Part shown: positions 42,028-53,451 of the stretch, piece by piece
How positions within the stretch are numbered: position 1 is the stretch's first letter
Layout of the letters: each line of letters opens with the position of its first letter
Source: Mangrovicoccus algicola
Lineage (GTDB): Bacteria > Pseudomonadota > Alphaproteobacteria > Rhodobacterales > Rhodobacteraceae
Assembly: GCF_014903745.1 (NCBI RefSeq)
Contig: NZ_JACVXA010000027.1
Span: 1 to 62,424, forward strand
Direction: 5' to 3'
DNA length: 62,424 nt
Made by a program: the position numbers and the translations under genes
The notes under the pieces: model-generated
Database searches by the model: none
What the model saw: only the letters and a program-made list of their open reading frames with translations
Told to the model about the DNA's origin: nothing

Positions 42028-45000
42028 TGACCCTGATGAGCAACAAGCATATCACCCCCGTCCTGCTGGCCCTGGCCATCGCCCTGCCCGCCGCGCCGAT
42101 GCTGGCGCAGCAGGAGGAGGACACCCAGGATCCCGGCTTCCTCGAAGGCATCATCCAGAACGCGCTTGGCGGCGACGGGCGCGAGGTGCGCATCATCGGG
42201 CTGGAAGGCGCGCTGAGCTCGGAGGTGAAGATCGCCACGATCGAGGTGGCCGATGACCAGGGCACCTGGCTGGCGATCAACGATGTCACGATGAACTGGC
42301 GGCGGCTGGCGCTGCTGCGCAAGCGGGTGGAAATCGACAGCCTGGCGATCGGCTCGGTCGACCTGCAGCGCGCGCCCGTCACGCCCCCGCCCGAGACGCC
42401 CTCGATCGAGGCGGAGGCGGAACCCGCGGCCCCCTTCGCCCTGCCCGAGCTGCCCGTCTCCATCGAGCTGGGCCAGCTGAGCCTGGCCGAACTGGACCTG
42501 GGCGCGGCGCTGGTGGGCCAGGATGCACAGATGTCGATCGAGGGCGCGGCCCGGCTGATCGGCGGCGAAGGCAACCTGGACCTGCGCATCGAACGCACCG
42601 ACGCGATCCGCGGGCTCATCCTGGTCGATACCGGCTATGTCAACGAGACGCGGCAGCTGACCGTCAATCTCGACGTGGAGGAGGATCAGGGAGGCCTGAT
42701 CGCCACGCTGGCCAAGTTTCCCGGCGCCCCCTCGGTCGACCTGTCGGTCAAGGGCGATGCGCCGCTGTCGGATTTCACCGCCGATATCCAGCTGGCCACC
42801 GACGGGCAGGAACGCCTGGCGGGCCAGGTCGAGGTGGGCCAGAGCGACGGCACGGCCGGGCCGGTCGTGACGGTGATCGATGCCGATCTGGGCGGCGACA
42901 TCACCCCGCTCTTCGTTCCCGAATACCGCGACTTCTTCGGCACCGATGTCGGGCTGGAGGCGCGGGTCGAACTGAACCCGGAGGCAGGCACGCAGATCCC
43001 GCAGTTCAACCTGTCCTCGCGGGCGCTGAACCTGACGGGCAATGTCGCGCTCGATCCCGGCGGCCTGCCCCGGCTGGTCAGCATCCGCGGCGGCATCGGG
43101 ACCGGCGACGACCAGCTGGTCACCCTGCCCGTCCCCGGCGCGGAGACCCGGCTGCTCTCGGCCGATCTGTCCGTGGATTACGACGCCTCCCAGGGCGACA
43201 CCTTCGCCGCGAAGATCGCCCTGTCGCAGCTGCGCCAGGGCGAGATCTTCATCGCCCAGTCCGACCTGGATCTCGACGGGACGCTGGAACGCAGCATCGC
43301 CACGGCCGACACCCCGGCCGGGCTCGCCAATCTCGCCAGCCACGTCGCGGCGCGGCTCGACGGGATCTCGGTGGGCGATCCGGCGCTGGACAGCACGATC
43401 CAGCCGGTCGCCTTCGATGCGGACCTGAATTTCGATGCCGCCACCGGGGCGGTTGCAATCCGCAATCTCGGGCTGTCCTCCGGGGATCTGTCGCTGCAAG
43501 GCATCCTTGACGTCGCGGGCGTGCAGAATGGCGATATCGAGATCACCACCGATGCACAGCTGAGCACCGGCGATCTGGCGCGGTTCGCGCCGATCGTGGC
43601 GCAGCCGCTGGAGGGCCGGTTCGACGGCGCGGTGAAGGCGCGCTTTGCGGCGCTGACCGGCGCCTTCGACGTCGATCTCTCGGGCGACGCGCAGGACCTG
43701 GCCATCGGCAACCCGCAGCTCGACCCGCTGATCGCCGGCGCCTCGCGCGTGGCGCTGAAGGCCGGGCGCTCGGCTTCGGGGATCCGGCTGGAGGAGCTGA
43801 TGCTGGAGACCGCGCAGATCACGGCGCAGGGCACCGGCGAGCTCAGCTCCTCCACCGCCGATCTGGACCTGACCGCGCGGCTGGCCGAGGCCAACCTTGT
43901 CGCGCCGCAGCTTTCCGGTCCGCTGGAACTGAGCGCCGGTGTCAGCGGCGCCGCCCCCGATTACCGGCTGGAGCTGGACCTGGGCGGCGAGGCGATCACC
44001 GCGCAGCTGGGCGATCCGGTCTCGCTGAGCTCCGACATCGCCTATGTCGGCGCGGCCGGCACGGTCGATATCCGCAATCTCGCGCTGCGCGCGGGCGATC
44101 TGGCGGCGGACGGGACGGTCTGGCTGAGCGGTCTGAAGGATGACGCGCTGGCCGCGGATGCCGAGCTCAGCCTCGATACCGGCGACCTGTCGCGCTTCTC
44201 CGGGCTGACGGGGATGCCGCTGGCCGGTCAGCTGGCCGCCGATCTCGAGGGCAGCTTCGACAGCATCGACACGTCCTTCGGCGGCACGCTGGCCGGGACC
44301 GGCCGCGATATCGCCATCGGCAATGCGCAGATCGATCCGCTGCTGGCCGGCGAGACGGTGATCGACATCGCCGCGACCGGCGCGGGCACTTCGCTGGATA
44401 TCGAGCGGCTGGACATCCACAACCCGGCCCTTGCGCTGACCGGCGCGGGCCAGCTTTCGCCCGAGGCGGCGGACCTGGACCTGCGCGCCTGGCTGGGGCA
44501 GATCAACCCCTTCGTGCCGCATCTGGACGGCCCGGTGGAGGTCACGGCCTCGGCCACGGGCACGGCGCCGAATTTCGCGGTAACGCTGGATGCCGGGGGC
44601 GCGGCGATCACCGACAAGCTGGGATCGCCGGTCAGCCTGGACACCAACCTGGTCTATGCGCAGGACTCCGGGACGCTGGACATTCCCGACCTGCACCTGT
44701 CCGCGGGCGATCTGACGGCCACCGGCGAGGCCGCGCTGCGCGGGCTAAACGCGGCGCTCTCGGCGACGGCGGAGCTGGCGCTGGATACCGGCGACCTGTC
44801 GCGGCTGGCGGGTCTGGCGGGGATGCCGCTGGCGGGCACGCTGACGGCGGATGTCTCCGGCGGGTTCGACAGCGCGACCGGCGATTTCGACGGCGCGCTG
44901 ACCGGCAACGGCCAGGATATCGCCATCGGCAACCCGCAGGTCGATCAGCTTCTCGACGGCACGACCCGCATCGACGCAGCCGCGCGCCGCCGCGACGGCA

Positions 45001-46733
45001 CGATCACGATCGAGCGGCTGGAGATCGACAATCCCGACCTGCAGGTGCAGGGCGGCGGCACCTATGCCCCTGAGGGCGGCGACCTGGACCTGACCGCACG
45101 GCTGGCCGATCTGGGCCTCTTCGTGCCGCAGCTCTCCGGTCCGCTGACGGTCGAGGGCAATGCCCGCGGCGCCGGCAGCGCCTGGACCGTCGACCTGGGC
45201 GCCAACGGCCCGGCGGGGCTGCGCGCGCAGGTCTCGGGCGACGTGGCGCCGACCAACCTGGATATCGACATCGATGCCGGGATCTCGAATATCGGCGTCT
45301 TCGTGCCGCAGATCCCCGGCCCGGCCTCGGTCTCGGGCAAGGTTTCGGGCAATGGCACGGATTTCTTCACCGACATCACCGCGACGGGCCCCGGCGGGCT
45401 GTCCGCCGATATCGACGGGCGCGCCTGGGGGCCGGACGGCACGTCGGATCTGGGCATCACCGGGCGGATCCCGCTGACGCTGGCCAATGCCTTCATCGCG
45501 CCGCGGTCCCTGACCGGGGCGGCCTCCATCGACCTGCGTCTCGCCGGGGCCCCGGGGCTGGATGCGCTTTCGGGAACGGTGGGCTTTGCCGGGGCGCGGT
45601 TCGTCGATCCGACCTCGCGCATCGTGCTGAACCAGATGGCGCTTGATCTGGGCTTCGCCCAGTCCCGGGCCAACCTGGATTTCCGCGCCGCGCTGGAAAC
45701 CGGCGGCACCATCACCGTGTCGGGTCCGGTCGATCTGGCCGCGCCCTTCAACGGCGATATCGCGGTGGCGCTGAACCAGCTGAAGCTCGTCGATCCCAGC
45801 CTCTACACCATTGACCTGGGCGGGCGCATCGACCTGGAAGGTCCGCTGGCGGGGGGCGCCTCCATCAACGGCCAGATCGATATCGACCGCGCCGAGATCG
45901 AGATCCCCTCCGCCATGGGCGGCGGCGGCCCCATCCCCGACATGACGCATGTGGGCGAACCTTCGGACAGCCGGGCCACCCGCGACCGCGCCGGGCTGAT
46001 CCAGACCGATGCGGGCGACGGCACCACCGGCGCGCCCGTGGCCTATCCGTTGGATGTCACCATCTCGGCGCCCGCGCGGATTTTCGTGCGCGGCCGCGGA
46101 CTGGATACCGAATTCGGCGGCTCGCTGAATATCGGCGGCACCACCCAGCGGATCATCCCCTCGGGCCGGTTCGAGGTCGTCCGCGGCCGCATGGACATCC
46201 TGACCCAGGTGCTCAATCTGGACACGGCCGAGATCACCCTGGGCGGCGATCTGGTGCCCGATGTCTACATGGTCGCCACCTCGCAGGACGCGCCCATCGA
46301 TGCGCAGATCCTGATCGAGGGACCCGTCAACGACCCGGAACTGGAATTCTCCTCCAGCCCGGAACTGCCCGAGGACGAGGTGCTGTCGCATCTGTTCTTC
46401 GGCCGTCCGATCAGCGAGCTGTCGCCGCTGGAGGTCGCGCAGCTCCTGTCGGCGATCAACACGCTGACCGGCGGTGGCGGCGGCGTCTTCGGCAAGCTGC
46501 GCGACGGCGTCGGGGTCGATCAGCTCAATGTCGGCGCCGATGACGATGGCAATACCGAGGTCACGGCCGGCAAGTACCTCTCCGAGGATGTCTATACCGA
46601 CGTCACCGTGGGCGCCGGCGGCACCAGCCGGGTGCGGCTGAACTACGAGATCACCCCCAGCCTGACGGCGCGGGGCGGGTTCGACAGCGAAGGCGACACG
46701 CGGCTGGGATTCTCCTTCGAACGCGACTACTGA
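42027..46733 (+). CDS. tamB: Translocation and assembly module protein TamB (DUF490)
   Basis: 1568 residues. Short signal/anchor ([20 protein letters not shown]) then a very long beta-rich region that forms the periplasm-spanning groove of AsmA-like/TamB proteins, ending in the conserved DUF490 C-terminal domain ([44 protein letters not shown], final phenylalanine-rich strand FSFERDY). Contains three tandem copies of a module of about 204 residues starting at nt 43566, 44178 and 44787. Start overlaps tamA. Hairpin 46741-46764 follows the stop. Confidence 0.95.
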   Translation: MTLMSNKHITPVLLALAIALPAAPMLAQQEEDTQDPGFLEGIIQNALGGDGREVRIIGLEGALSSEVKIATIEVADDQGTWLAINDVTMNWRRLALLRKRVEIDSLAIGSVDLQRAPVTPPPETPSIEAEAEPAAPFALPELPVSIELGQLSLAELDLGAALVGQDAQMSIEGAARLIGGEGNLDLRIERTDAIRGLILVDTGYVNETRQLTVNLDVEEDQGGLIATLAKFPGAPSVDLSVKGDAPLSDFTADIQLATDGQERLAGQVEVGQSDGTAGPVVTVIDADLGGDITPLFVPEYRDFFGTDVGLEARVELNPEAGTQIPQFNLSSRALNLTGNVALDPGGLPRLVSIRGGIGTGDDQLVTLPVPGAETRLLSADLSVDYDASQGDTFAAKIALSQLRQGEIFIAQSDLDLDGTLERSIATADTPAGLANLASHVAARLDGISVGDPALDSTIQPVAFDADLNFDAATGAVAIRNLGLSSGDLSLQGILDVAGVQNGDIEITTDAQLSTGDLARFAPIVAQPLEGRFDGAVKARFAALTGAFDVDLSGDAQDLAIGNPQLDPLIAGASRVALKAGRSASGIRLEELMLETAQITAQGTGELSSSTADLDLTARLAEANLVAPQLSGPLELSAGVSGAAPDYRLELDLGGEAITAQLGDPVSLSSDIAYVGAAGTVDIRNLALRAGDLAADGTVWLSGLKDDALAADAELSLDTGDLSRFSGLTGMPLAGQLAADLEGSFDSIDTSFGGTLAGTGRDIAIGNAQIDPLLAGETVIDIAATGAGTSLDIERLDIHNPALALTGAGQLSPEAADLDLRAWLGQINPFVPHLDGPVEVTASATGTAPNFAVTLDAGGAAITDKLGSPVSLDTNLVYAQDSGTLDIPDLHLSAGDLTATGEAALRGLNAALSATAELALDTGDLSRLAGLAGMPLAGTLTADVSGGFDSATGDFDGALTGNGQDIAIGNPQVDQLLDGTTRIDAAARRRDGTITIERLEIDNPDLQVQGGGTYAPEGGDLDLTARLADLGLFVPQLSGPLTVEGNARGAGSAWTVDLGANGPAGLRAQVSGDVAPTNLDIDIDAGISNIGVFVPQIPGPASVSGKVSGNGTDFFTDITATGPGGLSADIDGRAWGPDGTSDLGITGRIPLTLANAFIAPRSLTGAASIDLRLAGAPGLDALSGTVGFAGARFVDPTSRIVLNQMALDLGFAQSRANLDFRAALETGGTITVSGPVDLAAPFNGDIAVALNQLKLVDPSLYTIDLGGRIDLEGPLAGGASINGQIDIDRAEIEIPSAMGGGGPIPDMTHVGEPSDSRATRDRAGLIQTDAGDGTTGAPVAYPLDVTISAPARIFVRGRGLDTEFGGSLNIGGTTQRIIPSGRFEVVRGRMDILTQVLNLDTAEITLGGDLVPDVYMVATSQDAPIDAQILIEGPVNDPELEFSSSPELPEDEVLSHLFFGRPISELSPLEVAQLLSAINTLTGGGGGVFGKLRDGVGVDQLNVGADDDGNTEVTAGKYLSEDVYTDVTVGAGGTSRVRLNYEITPSLTARGGFDSEGDTRLGFSFERDY
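43451..43467. repeat. Dyad repeat, one mismatch, inside tamB
   Basis: GGTTGC-AATCC-GCAATC, 11 of 12 arm positions, codon phase 2. The spacer equals that of the livM copy (21764). Confidence 0.6.
43566..45250 (+). repeat. Three tandem 204-residue modules in tamB
   Basis: The landmark TGDL(A/S)R(F/L)... recurs at 43566, 44178 and 44787, i.e. periods of 612 and 609 bases. Each module repeats, in order, PL(E/A)G, a FD....F.G.L.G...D.AIGN.Q.D.L..G segment, a DLDL.A.L......VP.L.GP.....A segment and SPVSL/DIRNL...AGDL.A.G. The third copy diverges after about 45250. This points to internal duplication that lengthened the groove. Confidence 0.85.
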
Positions 46734-46740
46734 ACGCGGC

Positions 46741-46764
46741 CCGGGGGCGGATCGTCGCCCCCGG
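46741..46764 (+). terminator. Hairpin terminator after tamB
   Basis: A perfect 9-bp GC stem (46741-46749 with 46756-46764, loop gatcgt) 7 bases after the tamB stop; only a weak T content follows. Confidence 0.6.
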
Positions 46765-46818
46765 TCTGGACCCCGGGCCCGGTCCTGCCCATATCGGGGG
46801 CAGGAAACGGAGCCCGCC

Positions 46819-48246
46819 ATGACCCTGCATATCCCCTTCGACAACAGCTATGGCCGCCTGCCCGACCGGTTCTACGCGCGCCAGCCGGCCGAACCGGTGC
46901 GCGCGCCCGGGCTGATCCGGGTGAATGATGCGCTGGCTCTCCAGCTGGGCATCGACCCGGCCGCCCTGGCCTCTCCCGAAGGGCTGGAGGTGCTGGCGGG
47001 CAACCGGGTGCGCGACGGCGCAGATCCCCTGGCCCAGGCCTATGCCGGGCACCAGTTCGGCGGCTGGAATCCGCAGCTGGGCGACGGGCGCGCAATCCTT
47101 CTGGGGGAGGTTGTGGATTGCAACCACCAGCGCCGGGACATCCAGCTGAAAGGGGCCGGGCGCACGCCCTTCTCGCGCATGGGCGACGGCCGGGCCTGGC
47201 TGGGCCCGGTGATCCGCGAATACCTGGTCTCCGAGGCGATGCATGCGATGGGCGTGCCGACAACCCGCGCCCTGGCCGCCGTCAGCACCGGCGAGACGGT
47301 GCTGCGCGAACAGGGTCCCTTGCCCGGCGCCGTGCTGACCCGCGTGGCCTCCTCGCATATCCGGGTCGGGACGTTCCAGTATTTCGCCGCCCGCGGCGAT
47401 GCCGAGGCGGTCGCGCTGCTGGCCGATCATGTCCGCGCGCGCCATTATCCCGGGGCCGACGGCGCGCTGGAGCTTCTGGGCGAGGTGGTCGCCGCGCAGG
47501 CCCGGCTGGTCGCCGACTGGATGGCGCTGGGGTTCATCCATGGCGTGATGAATACCGACAATTGCCATGTCGGGGGCGAGACGATCGATTACGGGCCCTG
47601 CGCCTTCATGGACATCTACAAGGCGGGCAAGGTCTTTTCCTCCATCGACCATCACGGCCGCTATGCCTATGCCGCACAGCCCGGGATCGCCGCGTGGAAC
47701 CTCGCGCAATTCGCCACCTGCCTGCTGCCGTTGATCCATGCCGACAGCGACCGGGCGGTGGCCCTGGCGACGGAGGCGGTGCATCGGTTTCCCGATCTCT
47801 ACGAGGCGGCGTTTCTCGCGAAATTCCGCGGCAAGCTGGGGCTCGTGACCGCCGAGGAGGAGGATTGGGGGCTTGTCCTGGGCCTGCTCTCGGCGATGGA
47901 AACCGGCCGCGCCGATTTCACCAACACCTTCCGCGCGCTGGCCGGGGGGGATCCGGCGGGCGCCTTCGCGAATCCCGCGCCGCTGGGGGACTGGCTGGCG
48001 CAATACCGGGCGCGGCTCGACCGCCAGGGCGGTGCCGATACCGCCATGATGGCAAGGTGCAACCCTGCGGTCATTCCCCGCAACCACCTGGTCGAGGAGG
48101 CCATCGCCGCGGCGGTCGCCGGGGATCTCGACCCGTTCTCGGCGCTCCTGGCGGCGGTGACCGATCCCTACGCGGCCCCGCCCGCCGGTTTCGATCTGCC
48201 ACCGCAGCCGGGTCAGGAGGTCCTGCGGACCTTCTGCGGCACCTAG
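46819..48246 (+). CDS. selO: Protein adenylyltransferase SelO (YdiU family)
   Basis: 475 residues, pseudokinase-like AMP transferase that AMPylates Ser/Thr/Tyr of target proteins and responds to redox stress. Seen: [24 protein letters not shown] (nucleotide region), [46 protein letters not shown] (catalytic/metal region; the usual NTDNM methionine is a Cys here), and a C-terminus ending in TFCGT, where the antepenultimate Cys matches the redox Cys/Sec position of the family. Stop overlaps the convergent exporter gene by 4 bases. Carries a near-perfect dyad repeat (47109). Confidence 0.93.
   Translation: MTLHIPFDNSYGRLPDRFYARQPAEPVRAPGLIRVNDALALQLGIDPAALASPEGLEVLAGNRVRDGADPLAQAYAGHQFGGWNPQLGDGRAILLGEVVDCNHQRRDIQLKGAGRTPFSRMGDGRAWLGPVIREYLVSEAMHAMGVPTTRALAAVSTGETVLREQGPLPGAVLTRVASSHIRVGTFQYFAARGDAEAVALLADHVRARHYPGADGALELLGEVVAAQARLVADWMALGFIHGVMNTDNCHVGGETIDYGPCAFMDIYKAGKVFSSIDHHGRYAYAAQPGIAAWNLAQFATCLLPLIHADSDRAVALATEAVHRFPDLYEAAFLAKFRGKLGLVTAEEEDWGLVLGLLSAMETGRADFTNTFRALAGGDPAGAFANPAPLGDWLAQYRARLDRQGGADTAMMARCNPAVIPRNHLVEEAIAAAVAGDLDPFSALLAAVTDPYAAPPAGFDLPPQPGQEVLRTFCGT
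47109..47125. repeat. Dyad repeat, one mismatch, inside selO
   Basis: GGTTGT-GGATT-GCAACC, 11 of 12 arm positions, codon phase 2. A weaker copy (GATGGC-AAGGT-GCAACC) is at 48048 in the same gene. Confidence 0.6.
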
Positions 48247-49136
48247 GCGGTGCGCACGCCGCGGACGGGGCGGTTGATCAAAAGCAGCCCCGCCGCCACC
48301 AGGAGCAGTGCCAGGAAGATGCCCGGCCCCAGCGGTTCTCCGAGGATCAGCCAGCCCAGGACGACCCCGAAGACCGGCGTCAGGAAACTGAAGCTGGCCA
48401 CCGGCCCGGCCGGGTAGATCGATAGCACCCAGAGCCAGAACAGGAAGCCTCCCGAAGCCACGACGACTGCCTGGAATCCCAGCCCCCACAGGTGGATCGC
48501 CTGCAGGTCGCGCAGGAACGGGCCGAAGAGCGGGGACAGGGCCAGAAGCAGTACGGTGGAGATCGCCAGCTGGCACAGAAGCTGCACCTCCGGACGGACG
48601 TCGCGCAGCGGGGTCACCCGGGCGCAGAGCGCGATCCCGGTCCATCCCAGCGCCGCGCCAAGCGCCAGCAGGTCCCCCGCCAGGCTGGCCTGCCCGCCGC
48701 CGCGATCGGCCAGCGCGATCCCCACCCCGGCCAGTGCGCAGGCCAGCCCGGCGGCGCGCATCGGCGTGATCCGCTCGCCGGGGATCAGGAAATGCCCCGC
48801 GAGGGTGAGCCAGACCGGCATTGAATAGAAGATCACGACCGAGCGCGACACGCTGGTGAGGTCCAGCGACAGGAACAGGCACAGGAACTCGGTTGTGAAA
48901 CACAACCCGATCAGCACCGCGCCCTTGCGCGCCTCGCGCGGCAGGCGGATCGGGATGCGCCGCCAGCGGATCCAGACCAGCAGGCAGATCGCCGCCCCCA
49001 GCCCGCGCAGCCCGGCGCCGAAGATCGGCTGGAACCCGCCATTGGTGATCTTGATCACCACCTGGTTCAGCGCGAAGACCGCCGCGAACAGGACCAGCCC
49101 GGCCGCTCCTGCCAAATCCATCCTGTCCTTGCGCAT
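48243..49136 (-). CDS. EamA/DMT-family transporter
   Basis: 297 residues with ten predicted transmembrane helices in two EamA repeats (first [25 protein letters not shown], second [21 protein letters not shown]), [24 protein letters not shown] and [19 protein letters not shown] marking the end of each half. Drug/metabolite exporters of this family expel amino acids or other small metabolites; substrate unknown. The start at 49136 has a second ATG five codons in. Its stop overlaps the selO stop region. Upstream gap carries two dyad repeats. Confidence 0.88.
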   Translation of the reverse strand: MRKDRMDLAGAAGLVLFAAVFALNQVVIKITNGGFQPIFGAGLRGLGAAICLLVWIRWRRIPIRLPREARKGAVLIGLCFTTEFLCLFLSLDLTSVSRSVVIFYSMPVWLTLAGHFLIPGERITPMRAAGLACALAGVGIALADRGGGQASLAGDLLALGAALGWTGIALCARVTPLRDVRPEVQLLCQLAISTVLLLALSPLFGPFLRDLQAIHLWGLGFQAVVVASGGFLFWLWVLSIYPAGPVASFSFLTPVFGVVLGWLILGEPLGPGIFLALLLVAAGLLLINRPVRGVRTA

Positions 49137-49226
49137 CGCCCTGCCCTTTGTTCCTCGCGCCGTGCAGAAGTCTTTTCCCGGTGCAAGTCAAGGGCGGGCC
49201 CGGGCCAAATTCTCCTTTGAAACGCC

Positions 49227-49243
49227 GGTTGCGAAGTGCAACC
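49227..49243. repeat. GGTTGC-N5-GCAACC dyad, perfect, intergenic
   Basis: GGTTGC-GAAGT-GCAACC in the 160-bp divergent gap between the exporter (start 49136) and the TerB gene (start 49297). A second, degenerate copy (GGTTTC-ATTCT-GCAATC, 10 of 12) is at 49259-49275, centre-to-centre 32 bp away. Confidence 0.78.
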
Positions 49244-49296
49244 GTAGCAACGGACCCCGGTTTCATTCTGCAATCGGGGCGGATGGGAGAGAGATC

Positions 49297-49998
49297 ATGA
49301 GCTTCATGAAAACCCTGGTCAGCCTGGGCATCGGCTTTGCCGCCGCCCGCGGGCTGTCGCGCTTCGGCAATTCCGGCGGCATGCAGGGGCTGCGCGGCGC
49401 GATGGAGAAATCCGGCACGGACATGGCCGCGCAGATGGCCTCCATGGCGGAGAAGATGGGCCTGCCCGGCGGCGGCAAGGCGGTCGAGGACATGATGTCC
49501 CGCTTCGGGCTGGGCGCGCGGCGCGATCCGGCCGAACTGGCCGGTCTGGGCGGCATGATGAACGCGATGTCGGGCATGGCGGCGGCCACGGGCGGCACGA
49601 CGGCGGATCTCTTCTTCTCGATGACCGAGGGAACCGCGGCGGGGCAGATGGCCGAGGAGAATGCCCGCCTGATGATCCGGGCGATGATCCAGGCGGCCAA
49701 GGCCGATGGCGAGATCGACGCGGCCGAACAGGAGAAGATCCTGGGCCATCTGGGTGACGCCAGCCCCGAGGAGATCGCCTTCGTCCGCGCGGAACTGGCC
49801 GCTCCGCTGGATCCGATGGCGCTGGCACGGGATGCGAACGAGCAGAGCCGCGCCCAAGTCTATGCGGTATCGCTGATGGCCATCACCGTCGACAGCAAGG
49901 CGGAGATCCGCTATCTCGACACGCTTGCCGCTGCGCTGCAGCTCGATCCCGCCACGCGCGAGGCGATCCATGCCCGGATGGGCGTGACCGCGCGCTGA
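49297..49998 (+). CDS. TerB-like/DUF533 protein
   Basis: 233 residues. The N-terminal half is Gly/Met/Ala-rich (SLGIGFAAARGLSRFGNSGGMQGLRG..) and low complexity; the C-terminal half is an all-helical TerB-like domain (NARLMIRAMIQAAKADGEIDAAEQEKILGHL, and a VDSKAEIRYLDTLAAAL helix) as in YebE/DUF533 proteins. Acidic KADGEID/TVDSKAE pairs resemble TerB metal-binding sites. Function unknown; members are linked to envelope or metal stress. ATG at 49297 follows gggagagag. Ends 147 bases before fur. Confidence 0.82.
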   Translation: MSFMKTLVSLGIGFAAARGLSRFGNSGGMQGLRGAMEKSGTDMAAQMASMAEKMGLPGGGKAVEDMMSRFGLGARRDPAELAGLGGMMNAMSGMAAATGGTTADLFFSMTEGTAAGQMAEENARLMIRAMIQAAKADGEIDAAEQEKILGHLGDASPEEIAFVRAELAAPLDPMALARDANEQSRAQVYAVSLMAITVDSKAEIRYLDTLAAALQLDPATREAIHARMGVTAR

Positions 49999-50012
49999 GT
50001 GCATGCGCCGCC

Positions 50013-50036
50013 GGTTGCAGGTTGCAACCGGCAACC
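50013..50036. repeat. Two overlapping perfect dyads upstream of fur
   Basis: GGTTGC-AGGTT-GCAACC (50013-50029) and GGTTGC-AACCG-GCAACC (50020-50036) share bases, offset by 7 bp. A lone left half-site GGTTGC follows at 50072. They lie 110-133 bases upstream of the fur ATG, in its promoter region. Confidence 0.82.
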
Positions 50037-50145
50037 GCCAAGCGCGGCCTGCATCAAGGCGCCGCCGCGACGGTTGCAAAACGGTCGCGTCTCGCCCTAT
50101 CTGCCGCCACGCACGGAAAGCGGCGCAGAGCCGGAGGACGGATAC

Positions 50146-50565
50146 ATGGCGGACGGGATCATCGCGCTCTGCGAGGCCAAGGGCCTGCGGATGACGGAAC
50201 AGCGGCGGGTCATCGCCATGGTGCTGCAGGACACGCAGGACCATCCGGATGTCGAGGAACTCTATGCCCGCGCCCAGGCCGTGGACGCGAATATCTCCAT
50301 CGCCACGGTGTATCGCACGGTCAAGCTCTTCGAGGAGGCGGGGATCCTGGAGAAGCGGGAATTCGGCGACGGGCGCGCCCGGTACGAACCCGCCGACCGC
50401 GACCATCACGACCACCTGATCGACCTCAATACCGGCGAGGTGATCGAATTCGTCGATCCCGAGATCGAGGCGCTGCAGGAACGCATCGCGGCCAAGCTGG
50501 GCTACCGCCTCAAGGGTCACCGCCTGGAACTCTACGGCGTCCCCGCCAAGAAACCGGGGGCCTGA
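50146..50565 (+). CDS. fur: Fur-family metalloregulator (Fur/Mur type)
   Basis: 139 residues. Winged HTH with MTEQRRVIAMVLQ and ISIATVYRTVKLFEEAGIL (recognition helix ATVYRT), then the metal domain HHDHLIDLNTGEVIEFVDPEIE. The CxxC zinc pair of E. coli Fur after HHDHL is absent (DLN-TG instead of CLDCG), a trait of alphaproteobacterial Fur/Mur proteins, which often respond to Mn or Fe. No heme-regulatory HxH-type Irr motif with Cys is seen. ATG at 50146 has ggagg 9-13 bases upstream. The leader holds overlapping dyad repeats; next gene starts 3 bases on. Confidence 0.88.
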   Translation: MADGIIALCEAKGLRMTEQRRVIAMVLQDTQDHPDVEELYARAQAVDANISIATVYRTVKLFEEAGILEKREFGDGRARYEPADRDHHDHLIDLNTGEVIEFVDPEIEALQERIAAKLGYRLKGHRLELYGVPAKKPGA

Positions 50566-50568
50566 CCC

Positions 50569-51459
50569 TTGGAAAACCTTCGCGGGATCGGCTTCATGAT
50601 CCTGGCCATGGCAAGTTTCGCGCTGGAGGATGCGCTGGTCAAGACGCTGGCGGCCTCCATGCCCGCGGGGCTGGTGCTGATCTTCGTCGGCCTTTGCGGC
50701 GCGGTGTTCTTCTGGCTTCTGTGCCGCCGGCGCGGCATCCGCGTCGTCTCGCCCGCCTTCCTGAACCGGCCGCTGCTGCTGCGCACCATCGCCGAGATCG
50801 CGGGAACCGTCTTCATGGTCGCGGCCATCGTCAGCATGCCCTTGTCCACCGCCTCGGCAATCATGCAGGCCGCGCCGCTGATGGTCGGATTCGGGGCGGT
50901 GCTGCTGTTCGGGGCGGTGTTCGGCTGGCGCCGCTGGGCCGCGCTGGCCACCGGATTTGCCGGGGTGCTGGTCATCATCCGCCCCGGGCTGGACAGTTTT
51001 GACCCGGTCTCCCTCCTGGCGCTGGCGGCGACGGCCAGCATGAGCGCGCGGGACCTGGCAACGCGGGCGGTCCCGCGCGAGATCCCGTCCCTGCTGATCG
51101 CCTTCTACGGGTTCTGCGCCATGGCCGTGGCGGGCGGCATACTGACGCCCTTCCTCGAGGGGGCCGCACCGGTTGCATCGCGCAACCTCTGGCTTCTGCT
51201 CATGGCGGCCTGCTGCGGGATCTGCGGATATTTCGCCATCACCCAGGCGATGCGCATCGGCGAAGTCGCCGTCGTGACCCCTTTCCGCTACACGCGGTTG
51301 CTGTTTGCAATCACCCTGGGCTTCGTCGTCTTCGGGGAAAGGCCCGACCTGCCGATGATGGTCGGGGCCGCCCTGATCCTGGGTTCGGGACTCTATACGC
51401 TGCATCGCGAACGGCATGCGCGCAGTCGCCCACTTTCCTCCGCGCTGAAGGCAGGCTAA
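50569..51459 (+). CDS. EamA/DMT-family transporter
   Basis: 296 residues, ten hydrophobic helices in two EamA halves (GIGFMILAMASFALEDALVKTLA; VSLLALAATASMSARDLATR). MPLSTASAIMQAAPLMVGFGAVLLFG and VAVVTPFRYTRLLFAITLGFVVFGERP mark the conserved glycine-rich ends. TTG start at 50569 seems right because the first helix begins within ten residues and fur ends 4 bases before. Probably co-transcribed with fur; substrate unknown. Contains a perfect (51171) and a near-perfect (51296) dyad repeat. Confidence 0.85.
   Translation: MENLRGIGFMILAMASFALEDALVKTLAASMPAGLVLIFVGLCGAVFFWLLCRRRGIRVVSPAFLNRPLLLRTIAEIAGTVFMVAAIVSMPLSTASAIMQAAPLMVGFGAVLLFGAVFGWRRWAALATGFAGVLVIIRPGLDSFDPVSLLALAATASMSARDLATRAVPREIPSLLIAFYGFCAMAVAGGILTPFLEGAAPVASRNLWLLLMAACCGICGYFAITQAMRIGEVAVVTPFRYTRLLFAITLGFVVFGERPDLPMMVGAALILGSGLYTLHRERHARSRPLSSALKAG
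51171..51187. repeat. GGTTGC-N5-GCAACC dyad, perfect, inside the EamA gene
   Basis: GGTTGC-ATCGC-GCAACC, codon phase 2. Confidence 0.75.
51296..51312. repeat. Dyad repeat, one mismatch, inside the EamA gene
   Basis: GGTTGC-TGTTT-GCAATC, 11 of 12 arm positions, codon phase 1; 125 bp from the copy at 51171. Confidence 0.6.
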
Positions 51460-52771
<1,312 letters not shown>

Positions 52772-52773
<2 letters not shown>

Positions 52774-52788
52774 TTGCAGATTGCAACC
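52772..52788. repeat. Dyad repeat, one mismatch, overlapping the eno stop codon
   Basis: GATTGC-AGATT-GCAACC, 11 of 12 arm positions; its first two bases belong to the TGA of eno. Two weaker copies lie inside eno (51868-51884 and 52689-52705, 10 of 12 each). Confidence 0.6.
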
Positions 52789-52816
52789 GGCGGCTGCCGG
52801 ATGCCGGGATACGAAG

Positions 52817-52838
52817 AAGGGGGCCGAAAGGCCCCCTT
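52817..52838. terminator. Bidirectional terminator between eno and the PRC-barrel gene
   Basis: A perfect 9-bp stem (52817-52825 with 52830-52838) closed by a gaaa tetraloop, ending in TTT on the plus strand and in TT plus CTTCG on the minus strand. Serves both convergent genes. Confidence 0.85.
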
Positions 52839-52867
52839 TGCGTTGCGTCCAGCGGCTGCCGACCGGT

Positions 52868-53296
52868 TTAGTCGAGCCAGCCCTTTTCCACCTCGGGCAT
52901 CGCTTCCAGCTCTTCCTGCGTCGCGCGCACCGCCAGCTGGTAGTCGTCGCTGCCCTCCGCCTTCGGCAGGATCATGACATTGTTCATTTCGAACAGGACA
53001 TGGCGGTCGCCGATCCCGAGGAAGCCGCCGATATCGGCCACGATCCCGTACATGTCGCCATTCATGTCGAGCACCACATCCTCGATATGGCCGATCGGTT
53101 TCCAGTCGTCGCCGATCGTGCTGACGCTGGGTTCCTCCGCCCAGTTGCCGCTTTCGAAATCCGAATAGATCTCTGCCCCGTCCAGGTCGTCGGCGAGGAT
53201 CAGGTTGCCCGGGTCGATCGCGGTATCCTGGGCCCAGAGCGGCGCGGCGGCAATGGCAGTCGCGGCGGCGAGGGCGGGAATGGCGAAACGGGTCAT
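52868..53296 (-). CDS. Exported PRC-barrel-like protein
   Basis: 142 residues with a signal peptide (MTRFAIPALAAATAIAAAPLWA, cleavage before QDTA). The mature part (GAEIYSDFESGNW.., IGHIEDVVLDMNGDMYGIVADIGGFLGIGDRHVLFEMNNVMI) matches the PRC-barrel layout: a strand pair with G-x-I-x-D-V-V-L-D and G-I-V-A-D-I-G-G-F-L, as in alphaproteobacterial exported PRC-barrel proteins. Periplasmic; function unknown. ATG at 53296 follows an aaggagc site. Confidence 0.85.
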   Translation of the reverse strand: MTRFAIPALAAATAIAAAPLWAQDTAIDPGNLILADDLDGAEIYSDFESGNWAEEPSVSTIGDDWKPIGHIEDVVLDMNGDMYGIVADIGGFLGIGDRHVLFEMNNVMILPKAEGSDDYQLAVRATQEELEAMPEVEKGWLD

Positions 53297-53451
53297 GGAA
53301 AGCTCCTTCGATTGGCGTTTCATGCCCGGTTAATGCAAAGCCCCCCCTGACGGTTCCGGGGGCGGCACGATGGACGCTTGCCGGGAGGCGGCATGCCGGG
53401 CACAGTCGGCCCGTTCGGCGGATGCACAATACGAAAGACCCCGGAAAGCCC

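Noticed and set aside
42000-44696. 898-codon minus-strand open frame opposite tamB
   Set aside because: Periodic composition simply mirrors the tamB repeats; no independent evidence.
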